From Methylomicrobium sp. wino1 (GTDB taxonomy: Bacteria; Pseudomonadota; Gammaproteobacteria; Methylococcales; Methylomonadaceae), in NCBI RefSeq assembly GCF_003932755.1, contig NZ_CP024202.1, positions 3,472,001-3,536,000 of the forward strand: a stretch of 64,000 nt of DNA. Reading direction: 5' to 3'. The position numbers were made by a program, and so were the translations under genes. Positions 18,223 to 27,365 of this stretch are shown here, in pieces. The notes below the pieces were generated by a model. The model saw only the letters and a program-made list of their open reading frames with translations, searched no databases and was not told the origin of the DNA. Each line of letters starts with the position of its first letter. The first letter of the stretch is position 1.

Positions 18223-19584
18223 ATGACGCAAACAAAGAAATCAATTCATGGTGAATGGTCGTCGCGCTTAGCATTCATTTTAGCAGCGACCGGTTCGGCG
18301 GTCGGTTTAGGCAATATCTGGAAATTTCCTTATATTGCGGGAGAAAACGGTGGCGGAGCTTTTGTTATCGTTTATCTGCTATGTATTCTGTTGATCGGCC
18401 TTCCGATTATGATGGCGGAAACGCTCATAGGTCGCCGCGGACGGCAAAGCCCCATTAATACGATGTCGGATTTAGCCGATGAGGCGAATGCCGATCCTAA
18501 ATGGCATTATGTGGGTTGGTTGGGCGTTATTTCCGGATTTTTGATTTTGTCTTATTACAGCGTAATAGCCGGTTGGGGTATCGCCTATGTTTTCAAAGCT
18601 TTTTTAGGTAGCTTTTCCGGTGCGGACGGCACAGCAATCAAGAATACTTTTAGCGGTCTAATGAGCAGTCCGCTGCAACAGATTTTTTGGCATAGTATTT
18701 TTATGCTGATGACCATGCTAGTGGTATCGAGAGGGGTAGCCGGCGGCTTGGAGAAAGCAGTCAGATTTTTGATGCCCGGTTTGTTTGTTATTTTAATGTT
18801 GCTGGTTGCATATGCGATGACGACCGGGTCTTACCAACAAGGCATTAACTTTTTGTTCAATCCGGATTTTAGCAAAATTACCGGTCAAGCCGTTTTAACC
18901 GCAATGGGGCATGCGTTTTTTACATTGAGCCTAGGCATAGGCGCGATCATGGTGTACGGTTCTTATTTACCGAATAGCATTTCGATTACACGGACCAGTA
19001 TCTTGATCGCCGGAGCCGATACCGCTGTTGCTTTGCTGGCCGGTATCGCGATTTTTCCAATTGTTTTTGCAAATAACCTGGAAGTCGCTGCCGGACCAGG
19101 GTTGATTTTTCAAACGCTACCGATTGCATTCGGCAATATGACCGGCGGCTGGCTGTTTGGCATTTTGTTTTTCGTTCTGCTGGTTTTTGCGGCGCTTTCT
19201 TCGTCAATTTCACTAATCGAACCGGCTGTTGCATGGCTGGTCGAAAACAAAGAAGTCGATCGCAAGAAAGCATGTGTCTGGGCCGGGCTTGCCACGTGGG
19301 TGGTAGGATTAGGCACGGTATTTTCTTTCAATGTTTGGTCGGATTTTAAAATTTTCGACCGATCCATTTTCGATTTATTGGATTATTTGACGGCTAATTT
19401 ATTGTTACCCATCGGCGGTTTCTGTGTGGCCGTTTTTGCCGGTTGGATCATGAGACCCGAAGATAGCGAGCATGAATTGCGCAGTTCCAAACCAATATAT
19501 TACCAAGGCTGGTGGTTTCTGGTTCGATACGTCTCTCCCGCAGCAGTTTTTCTGGTGTTTTTGAACGTGGTCGGAGTGCTTTAA
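18223..19584 (+). CDS. Sodium-dependent transporter, NSS (SNF) family
   Basis: This 453-residue inner-membrane protein has the LeuT-type hallmark in TM1, WSSRLAFILAATGSAVGLGNIWKFPYIAGENGGGAF, where the broken helix forms the sodium and substrate site. Eleven or twelve hydrophobic helices follow; FFTLSLGIGAIMVYGSY is the TM6 region. The substrate is probably a neutral amino acid or related compound, but cannot be deduced. It is followed at once by ratA and rnfH, with only two bases between its stop and the ratA start, so the three may share a transcript. Confidence 0.92.
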   Translation: MTQTKKSIHGEWSSRLAFILAATGSAVGLGNIWKFPYIAGENGGGAFVIVYLLCILLIGLPIMMAETLIGRRGRQSPINTMSDLADEANADPKWHYVGWLGVISGFLILSYYSVIAGWGIAYVFKAFLGSFSGADGTAIKNTFSGLMSSPLQQIFWHSIFMLMTMLVVSRGVAGGLEKAVRFLMPGLFVILMLLVAYAMTTGSYQQGINFLFNPDFSKITGQAVLTAMGHAFFTLSLGIGAIMVYGSYLPNSISITRTSILIAGADTAVALLAGIAIFPIVFANNLEVAAGPGLIFQTLPIAFGNMTGGWLFGILFFVLLVFAALSSSISLIEPAVAWLVENKEVDRKKACVWAGLATWVVGLGTVFSFNVWSDFKIFDRSIFDLLDYLTANLLLPIGGFCVAVFAGWIMRPEDSEHELRSSKPIYYQGWWFLVRYVSPAAVFLVFLNVVGVL

Positions 19585-19586
19585 AA

Positions 19587-20018
19587 ATGGTGTTGGTACA
19601 AAAAAGCGCGTTGGTTAAATACTCCGCGCAAAAGATGTTCGATCTGGTCGATAATATCGAAGCGTATCCGGAGTTTTTACCCTGGTGCTCAGGCAGCAGG
19701 ATTTTGTCTCGCAAGGACGATGTTGTCGAAGCCGAATTGATGATTGCTAAGGGAGGTTTCAAAAAGTCGTTTGCAACCCGTAACCAACTGGACCATGGCG
19801 GTCGGATTACGATTGAACTACTGAACGGGCCATTCACGCACCTGGAAGGCAAATGGGACTTTATGCCTCTGCGTGAGGATGCGAGTAAAATTTCATTGGA
19901 TCTTGAATTCGAAATGTCCGGAAAATTGGCGAGTCTGGCTTTCGGGGCTGTCTTTAATCAAATATGCAATACTATGGTGGCCTCGTTTACCGAGCGTGCA
20001 AAGGAAATATATGGCTGA
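19587..20018 (+). CDS. ratA: RatA-family START-domain protein (ribosome association toxin / coenzyme Q-binding COQ10-like)
   Basis: The 143-residue product is a START/polyketide-cyclase-like domain with VQKSALVKYSAQKMFDLVDNIEAYPEFLPWC, then SKGG-like KGGFKKSFATRN, LNGPFTHLEGKW and AFGAVFNQICNTMVASFTERAKEIYG, all typical of RatA/YfjG. In E. coli it was reported to block 70S formation; homology to COQ10 suggests lipid/ubiquinone binding. I chose ATG 19587 because family members begin just before the Ser-Ala-Leu strand. It overlaps rnfH by eight bases (ratA-rnfH), the conserved gammaproteobacterial arrangement next to smpB and bamE. Confidence 0.93.
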   Translation: MVLVQKSALVKYSAQKMFDLVDNIEAYPEFLPWCSGSRILSRKDDVVEAELMIAKGGFKKSFATRNQLDHGGRITIELLNGPFTHLEGKWDFMPLREDASKISLDLEFEMSGKLASLAFGAVFNQICNTMVASFTERAKEIYG

Positions 20019-20295
20019 AAAATTCATTAGAGTAGAAGTCGCTTATGCTAAACCGGAAAACCAGGTTATTTTAAATACTACAGTACCGGAGGGTGCAACA
20101 GTCGAGGAAGCTATTATAAAATCCGGGGTTATAACGCGCTTTCCTGAAATCGATTTGTCTCAAGCCAAGGTTGGTATTTTTAGTAGCGCCTGCAAACTGG
20201 ATCGGGTGTTAAAGGAGTTTGACAGAGTAGAAATTTACCGACCATTACTGCACGACCCTAAGGAGTCAAGAAGAAGCAAGGCTGCAAAAGAATAA
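20011..20295 (+). CDS. rnfH: RnfH family ubiquitin-like protein
   Basis: A 94-residue RnfH/YfjF protein with the beta-grasp pattern: FIRVEVAYAKPENQVIL, VPEGATVEEAI, AKVGIFSSACKLDRVLKEFDRVEIYRPLLHDPKE. Its exact role is not settled. It starts inside the end of ratA (ATG 20011; ratA stop 20016-20018), indicating coupled translation. Family length normal. The final basic tail RRSKAAKE is usual. Confidence 0.93.
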   Translation: MAEKFIRVEVAYAKPENQVILNTTVPEGATVEEAIIKSGVITRFPEIDLSQAKVGIFSSACKLDRVLKEFDRVEIYRPLLHDPKESRRSKAAKE

Positions 20296-20351
20296 GTGAT
20301 TGGCTTGTAAAATTCCTTCAGAAAGTTCAACTCTCTGAGGGAATTCTTGAT

Positions 20352-20885
20352 CTAATTGACCCTGGAAGATGAAGTGAGCGGATCATTATCGATTGTGTTG
20401 TCGTCCGCCGGTTTTTTGAACTCAATCGTGCTACTTGATGTTTCATCGCTACCAAAAACACCGGTTATTTTTTCCCAAACTGTTTTTTCTAATTTGCGCT
20501 TGGGTAACACAAGTGTTGTCTCGTGCGAAACTCGTTCTGTGGGTTTTGAGCTGGGTCTGAAATCGCCTTGTACGCCTATCAATTGATCCTCATCAAAGAG
20601 CAGCGTCACTTTTTTTTGCAGTCTAGGTCCGCCTTCCAATTGTTCAGAAAAAATATAATCCCAACGTTGCTGTTGAAAAGGGTCGAGCAACATGGGCGAA
20701 CCCATGATGTATAAAACCTGGCGTTTATTCATGCCGGGACGCAACTGATCGATGATTTCCTGGTCGATCATATTGCCTTGTTGAATATCCAAAGTATAGA
20801 CACCCGGCAAGTTTTCCATGATGGTTGTACATGAGGCGAGTATAAAGCTTGCTAGGAAGCATGAAAAGACAAGCGGCTTTTTCAT
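20352..20885 (-). CDS. bamE: Outer membrane protein assembly factor BamE (SmpA/OmlA)
   Basis: A 177-residue lipoprotein: signal peptide MKKPLVFSCFLASFILASC with the lipobox LASC, then the BamE fold with QGNMIDQEIIDQLRPGMNKRQVLYIMGSPMLLDPFQQQRWDYIF and LLFDEDQLIGVQGDF. It is part of the Bam complex that inserts beta-barrel proteins into the outer membrane. The C-terminal 60 residues, polar and Ser/Thr-rich, are longer than in E. coli BamE but common in other gammaproteobacteria. It converges on rnfH and diverges from fur, which is the conserved order in gammaproteobacteria. Confidence 0.95.
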   Translation of the reverse strand: MKKPLVFSCFLASFILASCTTIMENLPGVYTLDIQQGNMIDQEIIDQLRPGMNKRQVLYIMGSPMLLDPFQQQRWDYIFSEQLEGGPRLQKKVTLLFDEDQLIGVQGDFRPSSKPTERVSHETTLVLPKRKLEKTVWEKITGVFGSDETSSSTIEFKKPADDNTIDNDPLTSSSRVN

Positions 20886-21030
20886 TTAGCGTCTAAAGGA
20901 TAAGCAAAACGGCAATCTTACATCAATTGCAATAATTATCCTAGAATGCAGTTCTACACTGTTAAACTGTATGCTCATTACTAATAAAAAAGGCTACAAT
21001 AGCTTTTTGATTTTAGTTCGCTGCTTTTTA

Positions 21031-21200
21031 TACCTTTCGCACTTCAAATTTCGGCATTAGCCTGAGGAGGTGCCGGGGTGTTAGGCCCCTCACCTAACGC
21101 TAGGTGAGGAGATGACATGGATGCTGTCACAGAGCCTACATGGACGTATTTACAGTGTCTTTTGACGGGCACCCCGGCACCGAACTTTGACTAGCAAAGG
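21031..21200. repeat. Dispersed repeat, intact copy, in the bamE-fur intergenic region
   Basis: A 113-base core bounded by perfect 12-bp inverted repeats (GGTGCCGGGGTG at 21069-21080, CACCCCGGCACC at 21170-21181) contains a second hairpin CACCTAACGCTAGGTG. The outer parts TTCGCACTTCAAATTTCGGC and CCGAACTTTGAC also recur. The same sequence, inverted, is found split at 38307-38353 and 60071-60170 on the two sides of the Tn3-family transposon. It carries no ORF. The rest of this 386-base gap (20886-21271) holds a TACAAT-type -10 near 20994. Confidence 0.85.
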
Positions 21201-21271
21201 ATATAGGTACCGAACAGATTTAATTTATCCCGGACAGCAAAACGATCCATTTATTAATAGGAGATTTTATT

Positions 21272-21688
21272 TTGGAAAAACAAGATTTAAGGGACGCAGG
21301 CTTAAAAGTCACTCTACCTCGCGTTAAAATTCTTGAAATTCTTGAAAGCCAAAAAGACGATCGTCATCTAACTGCCGAACAGGTCTACAAAATCCTGTTG
21401 AGTGAAAATGAAGAAATCGGGCTAGCCACTGTTTATCGAGTTTTGACTCAATTTGAAGCCGCTGGTTTGGTTGCAAGACATCATTTCGAAGGTGGAAATT
21501 CGGTCTTCGAACTAAATACAGGCGGTCATCATGATCACATTGTTTGCGTCAAATGCGGAAAAGTCGACGAGTTCACCGACCCGGTCATCGAAAGCAGGCA
21601 AAAAGAGATTGCCGACAAGTTGGGGTATGAATTAACCGATCACAGCTTGTATTTATATGGATTGTGCGTTAATTGCAAAAAATCCTAA
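21272..21688 (+). CDS. fur: Ferric uptake regulator Fur
   Basis: A 138-residue Fur repressor. The N-terminal winged helix includes DLRDAGLKVTLPRVKILEIL and ATVYRVLTQFEAAGL. The metal-binding C-terminal part has HHFEGGNSVFEL, GGHHDH (86-89) and two CxxC pairs (92-95 and 132-135) for structural zinc. It uses a TTG start at 21272, supported by an AGGAG site 7 bases away and by the family N-terminus MEKQDLR-type; no nearer ATG fits. Its likely local target is the hemP/siderophore locus. Gene order bamE-fur is conserved. Confidence 0.96.
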   Translation: MEKQDLRDAGLKVTLPRVKILEILESQKDDRHLTAEQVYKILLSENEEIGLATVYRVLTQFEAAGLVARHHFEGGNSVFELNTGGHHDHIVCVKCGKVDEFTDPVIESRQKEIADKLGYELTDHSLYLYGLCVNCKKS

Positions 21689-21715
21689 TTCCGTCCATCC
21701 TCTATCCATCACTGA

Positions 21716-22963
21716 ATGTTTAAACCTCTCATTTTGTATATTGGCCTGCGCTATACGCGGGCAAAACGCCGCACGCAATTTATTTCATTCATCACGCTGA
21801 CATCCATACTCGGCATCGCTTTGGGAGTGACCGCATTGATCACCGTCTTGTCGGTGATGAACGGTTTCGAAGCGGAATTGCGCGAACGGATTTTGGGCAT
21901 GACCTCGCACGCCACCGTTACGGGACTCGATGGCCAATTGGATGACTGGCAAAAACTAAATGGCTTGATTGAAAGCTATCCTAATATAGAAGGGACAGCG
22001 CCATTCATTAATGGCCAAGTCATGATTAATGCGGACCGACGAGTCAGCGGCTCGATGTTGCGTGGCATCTTGCCGAATGTGGAGCATCAGGTCTCCGAGG
22101 TTGCTGAAAAAATGAAAGCCGGTTCTCTCGAACAACTGGTACCCGGCGAATACAATATCGTTTTAGGTGCGGAATTGGCCGCCTATCTCGGTGCGATGGT
22201 CGGAGACAAAATTACTGTAATCACCCCTCAAATTACGTCGACGCCAGCCGGAATATTGCCTCGTATGCGCCGATTTACCGTCAGTGGTGTTTTCGAAGTC
22301 GGTATGTATGAGTATGACCGAAATATGGCGATTATCCATTTAGATGATGCATCAAGATTATTCAGAATGGGGGAGGCGGTTTCCGGCCTACGCTTAAAGC
22401 TTGACGATTTGTTCAATGCACCGCAAATCAGTCGATCTATCGCTCAAGCATTGTATGAAGATTATCGAGTTAGCGATTGGACGCAAGCGCACAGTAATTT
22501 TTTCCGCGCGATTCAAACCGAAAAGCGGGTCATGTTTATCATTTTACTGTTAATCGTTGCGGTTGCCGCTTTCAATATTGTATCGACGCTGGTCATGGTT
22601 GTAACGGATAAACGCGGTGATATCGCTATTTTGAAAACTCAGGGTCTGTCTTCGCCTTCGGTCATGGGGATTTTCATCGTTTTAGGTGGAATCATCGGTG
22701 TAGTCGGCACTTTGTTGGGTACCGCGGGAGGTATTGCCTTGGCGCTGAATGTAGAAACCATTGTGCCCGCGATAGAACAATTTTTCGGCGTGCAGTTTAT
22801 GGCGGCCGATGTCTATTACATCAGCGAGTTGCCTTCGAAACTGGAATGGGAGGATGTGTATACAATCGCTGGGATGGCTTTTTCGTTATCGTTACTCGCA
22901 ACCCTTTATCCGGCCTGGCAAGCATCAAAAATCAATCCCGCGGAAGTTTTAAGATATGAATGA
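21716..22963 (+). CDS. lolC: Lipoprotein-releasing ABC transporter permease LolC/LolE
   Basis: A 415-residue LolC/E-type permease. It has TM1 after the characteristic N-terminus [34 protein letters not shown], a large periplasmic MacB-like domain (about 50-265), then three C-terminal helices ([16 protein letters not shown] to [16 protein letters not shown], and two more), ending NPAEVLRYE. With LolD it extracts outer-membrane lipoproteins from the inner membrane and hands them to LolA. Its stop overlaps the lolD start by eight bases. Only one permease gene is present, so it may work as a homodimer (LolF-like). Confidence 0.94.
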   Translation: MFKPLILYIGLRYTRAKRRTQFISFITLTSILGIALGVTALITVLSVMNGFEAELRERILGMTSHATVTGLDGQLDDWQKLNGLIESYPNIEGTAPFINGQVMINADRRVSGSMLRGILPNVEHQVSEVAEKMKAGSLEQLVPGEYNIVLGAELAAYLGAMVGDKITVITPQITSTPAGILPRMRRFTVSGVFEVGMYEYDRNMAIIHLDDASRLFRMGEAVSGLRLKLDDLFNAPQISRSIAQALYEDYRVSDWTQAHSNFFRAIQTEKRVMFIILLLIVAVAAFNIVSTLVMVVTDKRGDIAILKTQGLSSPSVMGIFIVLGGIIGVVGTLLGTAGGIALALNVETIVPAIEQFFGVQFMAADVYYISELPSKLEWEDVYTIAGMAFSLSLLATLYPAWQASKINPAEVLRYE

Positions 22964-23639
22964 TTCGACTATTTTACAGTGCCGCGACTTGACCAAAAGT
23001 TTCAAGCAAGGCGGACTCAATGTCGATGTATTGAAAGGCGTCGATTTAAGTATCGGCATTGGCGAACGTGTGGCTATCATGGGCGCTTCCGGTTCCGGTA
23101 AAAGCACCTTGCTGCATATGCTTGGCGGGCTCGATAAACCCGATGGCGGCGAGGTCGTTTTGGACGGCGTCAATCTCAATAAAGTCAATTCGACTAAATT
23201 AAATAAACTGAGAAACAGCTCATTGGGTTTCATTTACCAATTTCATCATTTGCTGGGCGAATTTTCAGTATTGGAAAATGTGGCGATGCCGTTGTTGATC
23301 GGCGGTGAAACGGTCGGTCAAGCTCGTTATAAGGCCGATGAGCTATTGCAACGAGTCGGTTTAGGGCATCGAGTGGAGCATAAGCCCGGCGAACTTTCCG
23401 GTGGAGAGCGGCAGCGGGCCGCAGTTGCTAGGGCGTTGATCAATCAACCGAAATGCGTATTAGCCGACGAGCCGACCGGTAATCTAGACAGTAAAACGGC
23501 CGAGCAAATTTATCAACTAATGTTAGAGTTGAATCGTGAACTTAAAGTGAGCTTCCTAATTGTCACTCATGATCCGGATCTGGCTCAGCGCATGGATACC
23601 GTGTTGCATATGGAAGATGGTCTGATCGTCAATCACTAG
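22956..23639 (+). CDS. lolD: Lipoprotein-releasing ABC transporter ATP-binding protein LolD
   Basis: A 227-residue ATPase with Walker [11 protein letters not shown]-loop [21 protein letters not shown] (the LolD/MacB-type Q-loop and LLGEF motif), signature LSGGERQR, and Walker [13 protein letters not shown]. It starts within the end of lolC (translational coupling). Energises lipoprotein release. The stop is followed immediately by a short tandem repeat. Confidence 0.96.
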   Translation: MNDSTILQCRDLTKSFKQGGLNVDVLKGVDLSIGIGERVAIMGASGSGKSTLLHMLGGLDKPDGGEVVLDGVNLNKVNSTKLNKLRNSSLGFIYQFHHLLGEFSVLENVAMPLLIGGETVGQARYKADELLQRVGLGHRVEHKPGELSGGERQRAAVARALINQPKCVLADEPTGNLDSKTAEQIYQLMLELNRELKVSFLIVTHDPDLAQRMDTVLHMEDGLIVNH

Positions 23640-23641
23640 AA

Positions 23642-23676
23642 ATGGTGAATGGTGAATGGTGAATGGTGAATGGTGA
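23642..23676. repeat. Five tandem copies of a heptamer
   Basis: ATGGTGA is repeated five times without error, starting three bases after the lolD stop. This is a slippage-prone microsatellite outside coding sequence. The remaining gap to 23933 has no gene. Confidence 0.9.
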
Positions 23677-23933
23677 AATAATGTGGCTTTTCAATTGCTT
23701 GTCAAGACCGCATCATTCATATTCCATCGACTTTCACTTATTCGCACGAAACTAAAAAAGGTCGGTTTTTTGGAACCACATCCTAAATAGACCTTGCCAT
23801 CCCCGACGATCCCAGACGGGGTAGCAATGGGTGGGCATTTAAACCAACGAATGAATCATGAGGCCAAAACAAGCCATTAATCGAGCACTTTTCGTGACTT
23901 TTGGCGAATCAAGGTATTTTTTTAGCAAATAAA

Positions 23934-24440
23934 CTAGCGCTTCTGCCGCTTAGTCCAGCGTTTACCGACATGATAGCGCCACAGATTGCTCATGCCGAAA
24001 TAGCCGGCAGCTGAACTTATTGTACCGATGACCAAGCAACCCAACAAAAACGGAGCCCAAATATCGCCTAATTCCGCCATGGCATTTTCAAAGGTAAATT
24101 CAACATCTTCATGCGGCTTTCTCGCTAACAGTAGCAGTCCGACTCGATAGGCAAAATAAAACATCGGCGGCATCGTAAATGGGTTAGTGATCCACACCAA
24201 CGCGACCGACAAAGGTAAATTGGCCCGAAAATAAAAAGCGCCAACCGCGGCGATTGCCATCTGGCCGGGGACAGGAATCCAGGCTGTAAATAAACCGATT
24301 GCAAAAGCCAGCGCTACCGAACGGCGGTTTAAATGCCATAAATTCGGCTCGTGTAAGCGCTCACCCAAAAACTGTAGGTTTTTGTGTTCTTTGATTTTAT
24401 CGGGATGAGGCAGATACTTTTTGATGAGCTTTTTAGGCAT
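23934..24440 (-). CDS. DUF2062 family membrane protein
   Basis: The 168-residue protein carries the DUF2062 core: RRSVALAFAIGLFTAWIPVPGQMAIAA, LPLSVALVWITNPFTMPPMFYFAYRVG and a C-terminal helix FLLGCLVIGTISSAAGYF. Three or four membrane helices and basic ends are predicted. Family members are small inner-membrane proteins of unknown function, sometimes next to glycosyltransferases. Start at 24440 gives the common MPKKLIKKYLP N-terminus. It is divergent from comEC. Confidence 0.88.
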   Translation of the reverse strand: MPKKLIKKYLPHPDKIKEHKNLQFLGERLHEPNLWHLNRRSVALAFAIGLFTAWIPVPGQMAIAAVGAFYFRANLPLSVALVWITNPFTMPPMFYFAYRVGLLLLARKPHEDVEFTFENAMAELGDIWAPFLLGCLVIGTISSAAGYFGMSNLWRYHVGKRWTKRQKR

Positions 24441-24523
24441 GATCTTTGTAATTATAGTTTTTCAGACCTTTAGTTTATCAGGTTTTTTAAAAGCCGAAAA
24501 AGCATAAATAACTCAGAGAACTG

Positions 24524-26797
24524 ATGGCTAGATCCGCGTTTTTCTTCGCAGCCGGCATTTGGATTGTTCAACAATTTCCACAATTACCTGATGATTGGCA
24601 TTGGCTGGCCTCTGCTTGCGTTCTGATCGGAATTTTACTCAGACTAAAATTTCGAAAAGCCGCGACCTTTTTGTTCGGCATGCTATGGGCGATTGTTTTT
24701 GCTTCGATTGCTTTATCGAATCGACTCCCGATCGATTTGGAAAGCAAGATAATACCGATACAGGGACGCATTACCGGTCTGCCCCGTCAAAGCGATAGGC
24801 GTGTTCGTTTCAACCTAACCGATATTCAAGGTCCTGAAGGCATCCCTAAGAAACTGCGCTTGAGTTGGTATAATCCCAAGGACGAAATTAAAGCCGGCCA
24901 GTATTGGTCGTTTTCGGTCAAGCTAAAACGACCGCATGGCAATATGAATCCGGGCGGTTTCGATTATGAGCGTTGGTTACTGAGCGAAAGTATCGGGGCA
25001 ACCGGTTATGTTCGTGAGAAACCGCCACCTGTAATGTTTTCGGACAAGTCGTCGTTTTTTACTATTTCAACTTGGCGTCAACAGCTTTCGGATAAGCTGA
25101 ATAATGCAGGTGTTTCAAGCGACACAATCGGCATTATCAAGGCTCTGGCAATCGGCGAAAGGCGGGAGCTTAGTTCAGCGCAATGGAATATCTTCCGTAA
25201 CACCGGAACCGTTCATTTAATAGCGATTTCCGGTTTGCATATCGGGCTGATTTCAGGATTGATTTATTTAACGGTCGTTAAATTCTGGGCCAGAATCGGA
25301 ATGTTGAGATGGTCGCCCCATCATGCCGGAGCACTTGCGGCGCTGACTATCGCTGCGCTCTATGCCGGTTTGGCCGGGTTTTCGGTGCCTACACAACGCG
25401 CCTTGATCATGTTGGCAGCAGTTATGTTTTCGGTCATTTGGCAAAGAAACGTCAGTCTCTCCAATACATTAGCGTTAGCTTTATTTGCCGTACTGTCGAT
25501 GGATCCCTTGGCGATATTATCCCCCGGTTTTTGGCTCTCGTTTTTGGCGGTTATCTTTATAGTCTTCATTGCAGGGGGGCGACTTCAGGAAACAAACCGT
25601 TGGCTGGCGGCGCTAAAAATTCATTGGGCGATGGCATTAGCACTTGCGCCGGTATTGTTATTCTTTTTTCAGCAAACGTCATTAATTGCGCCACTGGCAA
25701 ATTTAATCGCAGTTCCTGTCGTTAGCTTTCTGGTTGTACCCATTCTGCTTCCTTCCATGTTTCTTCTCGGGCCGATACCTGAGTTAGCGGAACCTTTATT
25801 GTTGGCAGTCGACACAATATTAAAAGGATTGTTTTGGTTTTTAGCTGAATTAGCCGATTGGCCATTCGCGACAGTATCTTATCCTCAGCCTACGTTGATT
25901 GCCGTGGCTTTTTTTGTGCTGGGTGTTTTTATGTTATTGATGCCGCGGGGATTAACCGGACGCTGGTTGGGATACCTAATGCTTTGTCCATTATTTTTTC
26001 CGAGCTTGGATCGCCCGGAAGATGGAGAGGTCAAACTAACCTTGCTCGATGTCGGTCAAGGCTTAGCTACCGTAGTGCAAACCGCAAAGCATGTGTTGGT
26101 ATTCGACACCGGAATTCGTTTCGATTCCGGAGCGGATAGCGGCGCATCGGTCTTGTTGCCGTTTTTACGTTATCAAGGCATCGATCGAGTCGATAAGCTT
26201 ATTATCAGTCACGGCGATAACGACCACATCGGCGGCGCGGCTACATTACTCAGGGGTATTAGGACGGATGCAGTTTTGAGTAGTGTACCGGAGCGAATTG
26301 ATGATGTATCGGCCGATTTTTGTAGAACCGGTCAAAGTTGGTCATGGGACGGCGTCTCGTTTATTATGTTGGCGCCCGGCGAAACGGCCAATTTTCGTTC
26401 GAGCAATGATAACTCCTGCGTACTCAAGGTTGTTACAGAACAAGGCAGTATCTTGTTGACCGGCGATATTGAAAAAAACGTTGAAGCTTGGTTAATTGAA
26501 AAATACGCTTACGATTTGCTTGCCGATATTTTGATCGTTCCGCATCATGGCAGTAAGACATCTTCGACGCATGCATTTTTGCAAGCCGTTTCCCCAAGTT
26601 ATGCGCTAATTCCATCCGGCTATAAGAACCGTTTCGGATTTCCTCATCAAGAAGTCATCGAACGTTTGGATGATTTAAACATTAATTGGTTTGATACTGG
26701 GCGCCATGGAGCTTTGACCGGAACGACGACAAAACACTCGCTAAAATTGGAAGCACAACGCCTAGTTCATCGGCGCTATTGGCATGCGGCCCCATGA
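24524..26797 (+). CDS. comEC: DNA internalization protein ComEC/Rec2
   Basis: A complete 757-residue ComEC: N-terminal DUF4131 region, the central Competence domain with LAIGERRELSSAQWNIFRNTGTVHLIAISGLHIGL, several TM helices, and a C-terminal metallo-beta-lactamase-like domain starting KLTLLDVGQGLATVVQT with SHGDNDHIGGA and VPHHGSKTSSTHAFL. It forms the inner-membrane channel for single-stranded DNA in natural transformation. No other competence genes are in the window, but the gene is intact, so uptake capacity is possible. It would fit the abundance of acquired DNA here. Confidence 0.94.
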   Translation: MARSAFFFAAGIWIVQQFPQLPDDWHWLASACVLIGILLRLKFRKAATFLFGMLWAIVFASIALSNRLPIDLESKIIPIQGRITGLPRQSDRRVRFNLTDIQGPEGIPKKLRLSWYNPKDEIKAGQYWSFSVKLKRPHGNMNPGGFDYERWLLSESIGATGYVREKPPPVMFSDKSSFFTISTWRQQLSDKLNNAGVSSDTIGIIKALAIGERRELSSAQWNIFRNTGTVHLIAISGLHIGLISGLIYLTVVKFWARIGMLRWSPHHAGALAALTIAALYAGLAGFSVPTQRALIMLAAVMFSVIWQRNVSLSNTLALALFAVLSMDPLAILSPGFWLSFLAVIFIVFIAGGRLQETNRWLAALKIHWAMALALAPVLLFFFQQTSLIAPLANLIAVPVVSFLVVPILLPSMFLLGPIPELAEPLLLAVDTILKGLFWFLAELADWPFATVSYPQPTLIAVAFFVLGVFMLLMPRGLTGRWLGYLMLCPLFFPSLDRPEDGEVKLTLLDVGQGLATVVQTAKHVLVFDTGIRFDSGADSGASVLLPFLRYQGIDRVDKLIISHGDNDHIGGAATLLRGIRTDAVLSSVPERIDDVSADFCRTGQSWSWDGVSFIMLAPGETANFRSSNDNSCVLKVVTEQGSILLTGDIEKNVEAWLIEKYAYDLLADILIVPHHGSKTSSTHAFLQAVSPSYALIPSGYKNRFGFPHQEVIERLDDLNINWFDTGRHGALTGTTTKHSLKLEAQRLVHRRYWHAAP

Positions 26798-26866
26798 TTA
26801 ATCTAACCCCATAAAAAAGCCTAATGAAAAAAAATAATAACCAAGTACTTTACTATGGTATTAAAT

Positions 26867-26883
26867 AGGACTAAAATAGTCCT
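26867..26883 (+). promoter_or_regulatory. Candidate operator for the SUF-operon Rrf2 regulator
   Basis: The palindrome AGGACT-AAAAT-AGTCCT lies 18 bases upstream of the regulator start and resembles type 1 Isc boxes, which carry a GACTAAAATAGTC-like centre. A TTTACT -35-like element lies about 15 bases before it. Position over the promoter suggests autoregulation of the whole operon by Fe-S status. Confidence 0.6.
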
Positions 26884-26901
26884 GAATTTTTGGAGCAGGG
26901 T

Positions 26902-27351
26902 ATGTTGCGTCTAGGCAAGTTAACAGATTATGCGACAGTGATTTTAAGCTATATGGCAAAAAACCGCTTCCAGATGCATGCCGCCAATGAAATCGCCGAT
27001 ATCACCGGTATTGCACCGGCAACGGTTAGTAAACTTTTAAAACAACTCGCCAAGGCGGGTCTAGTTTACTCGACTCGAGGTGCGAAAGGCGGTTATGAGC
27101 TGGCGAACGTACCCGAACAGATTACTGTAGCGAGCATTATTAGCGCCGTAGAAGGCCCTATTGCTTTAACCGAATGCAGTATTTCGCAACAAAACTGCGA
27201 ACAGGCCGGCGGCTGCGAAATCCGCGGCAGTTGGGGAAAAATCAATCAAGCCATCTTTAATGCGCTTGATTCAATTACACTAGCGGATTTGATTTTGCCG
27301 GCATCGAAGCCGGAAGAATTTTATGTGCCGGTAGCGAGTCTTTACCGGTAA
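26902..27351 (+). CDS. SUF system Fe-S cluster regulator, Rrf2 family (IscR-like)
   Basis: A 149-residue Rrf2 regulator: winged helix with [47 protein letters not shown], and three cysteines C92, C99 and C105 ([14 protein letters not shown]) placed as the [2Fe-2S] ligands of IscR-type sensors. I chose ATG 26902 because it has a GGAGC site 5 bases upstream and the family begins [10 protein letters not shown]. It heads the sufBCD operon, 14 bases ahead of sufB, so it very probably represses the operon when clusters are plentiful. Confidence 0.93.
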   Translation: MLRLGKLTDYATVILSYMAKNRFQMHAANEIADITGIAPATVSKLLKQLAKAGLVYSTRGAKGGYELANVPEQITVASIISAVEGPIALTECSISQQNCEQAGGCEIRGSWGKINQAIFNALDSITLADLILPASKPEEFYVPVASLYR

Positions 27352-27365
27352 CGACGGAGAACGAA

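Noticed and set aside
23640-23680. Tandem repeats as a CRISPR-like array
   Set aside because: Units are seven bases long with no spacers and no cas genes; it is a microsatellite.
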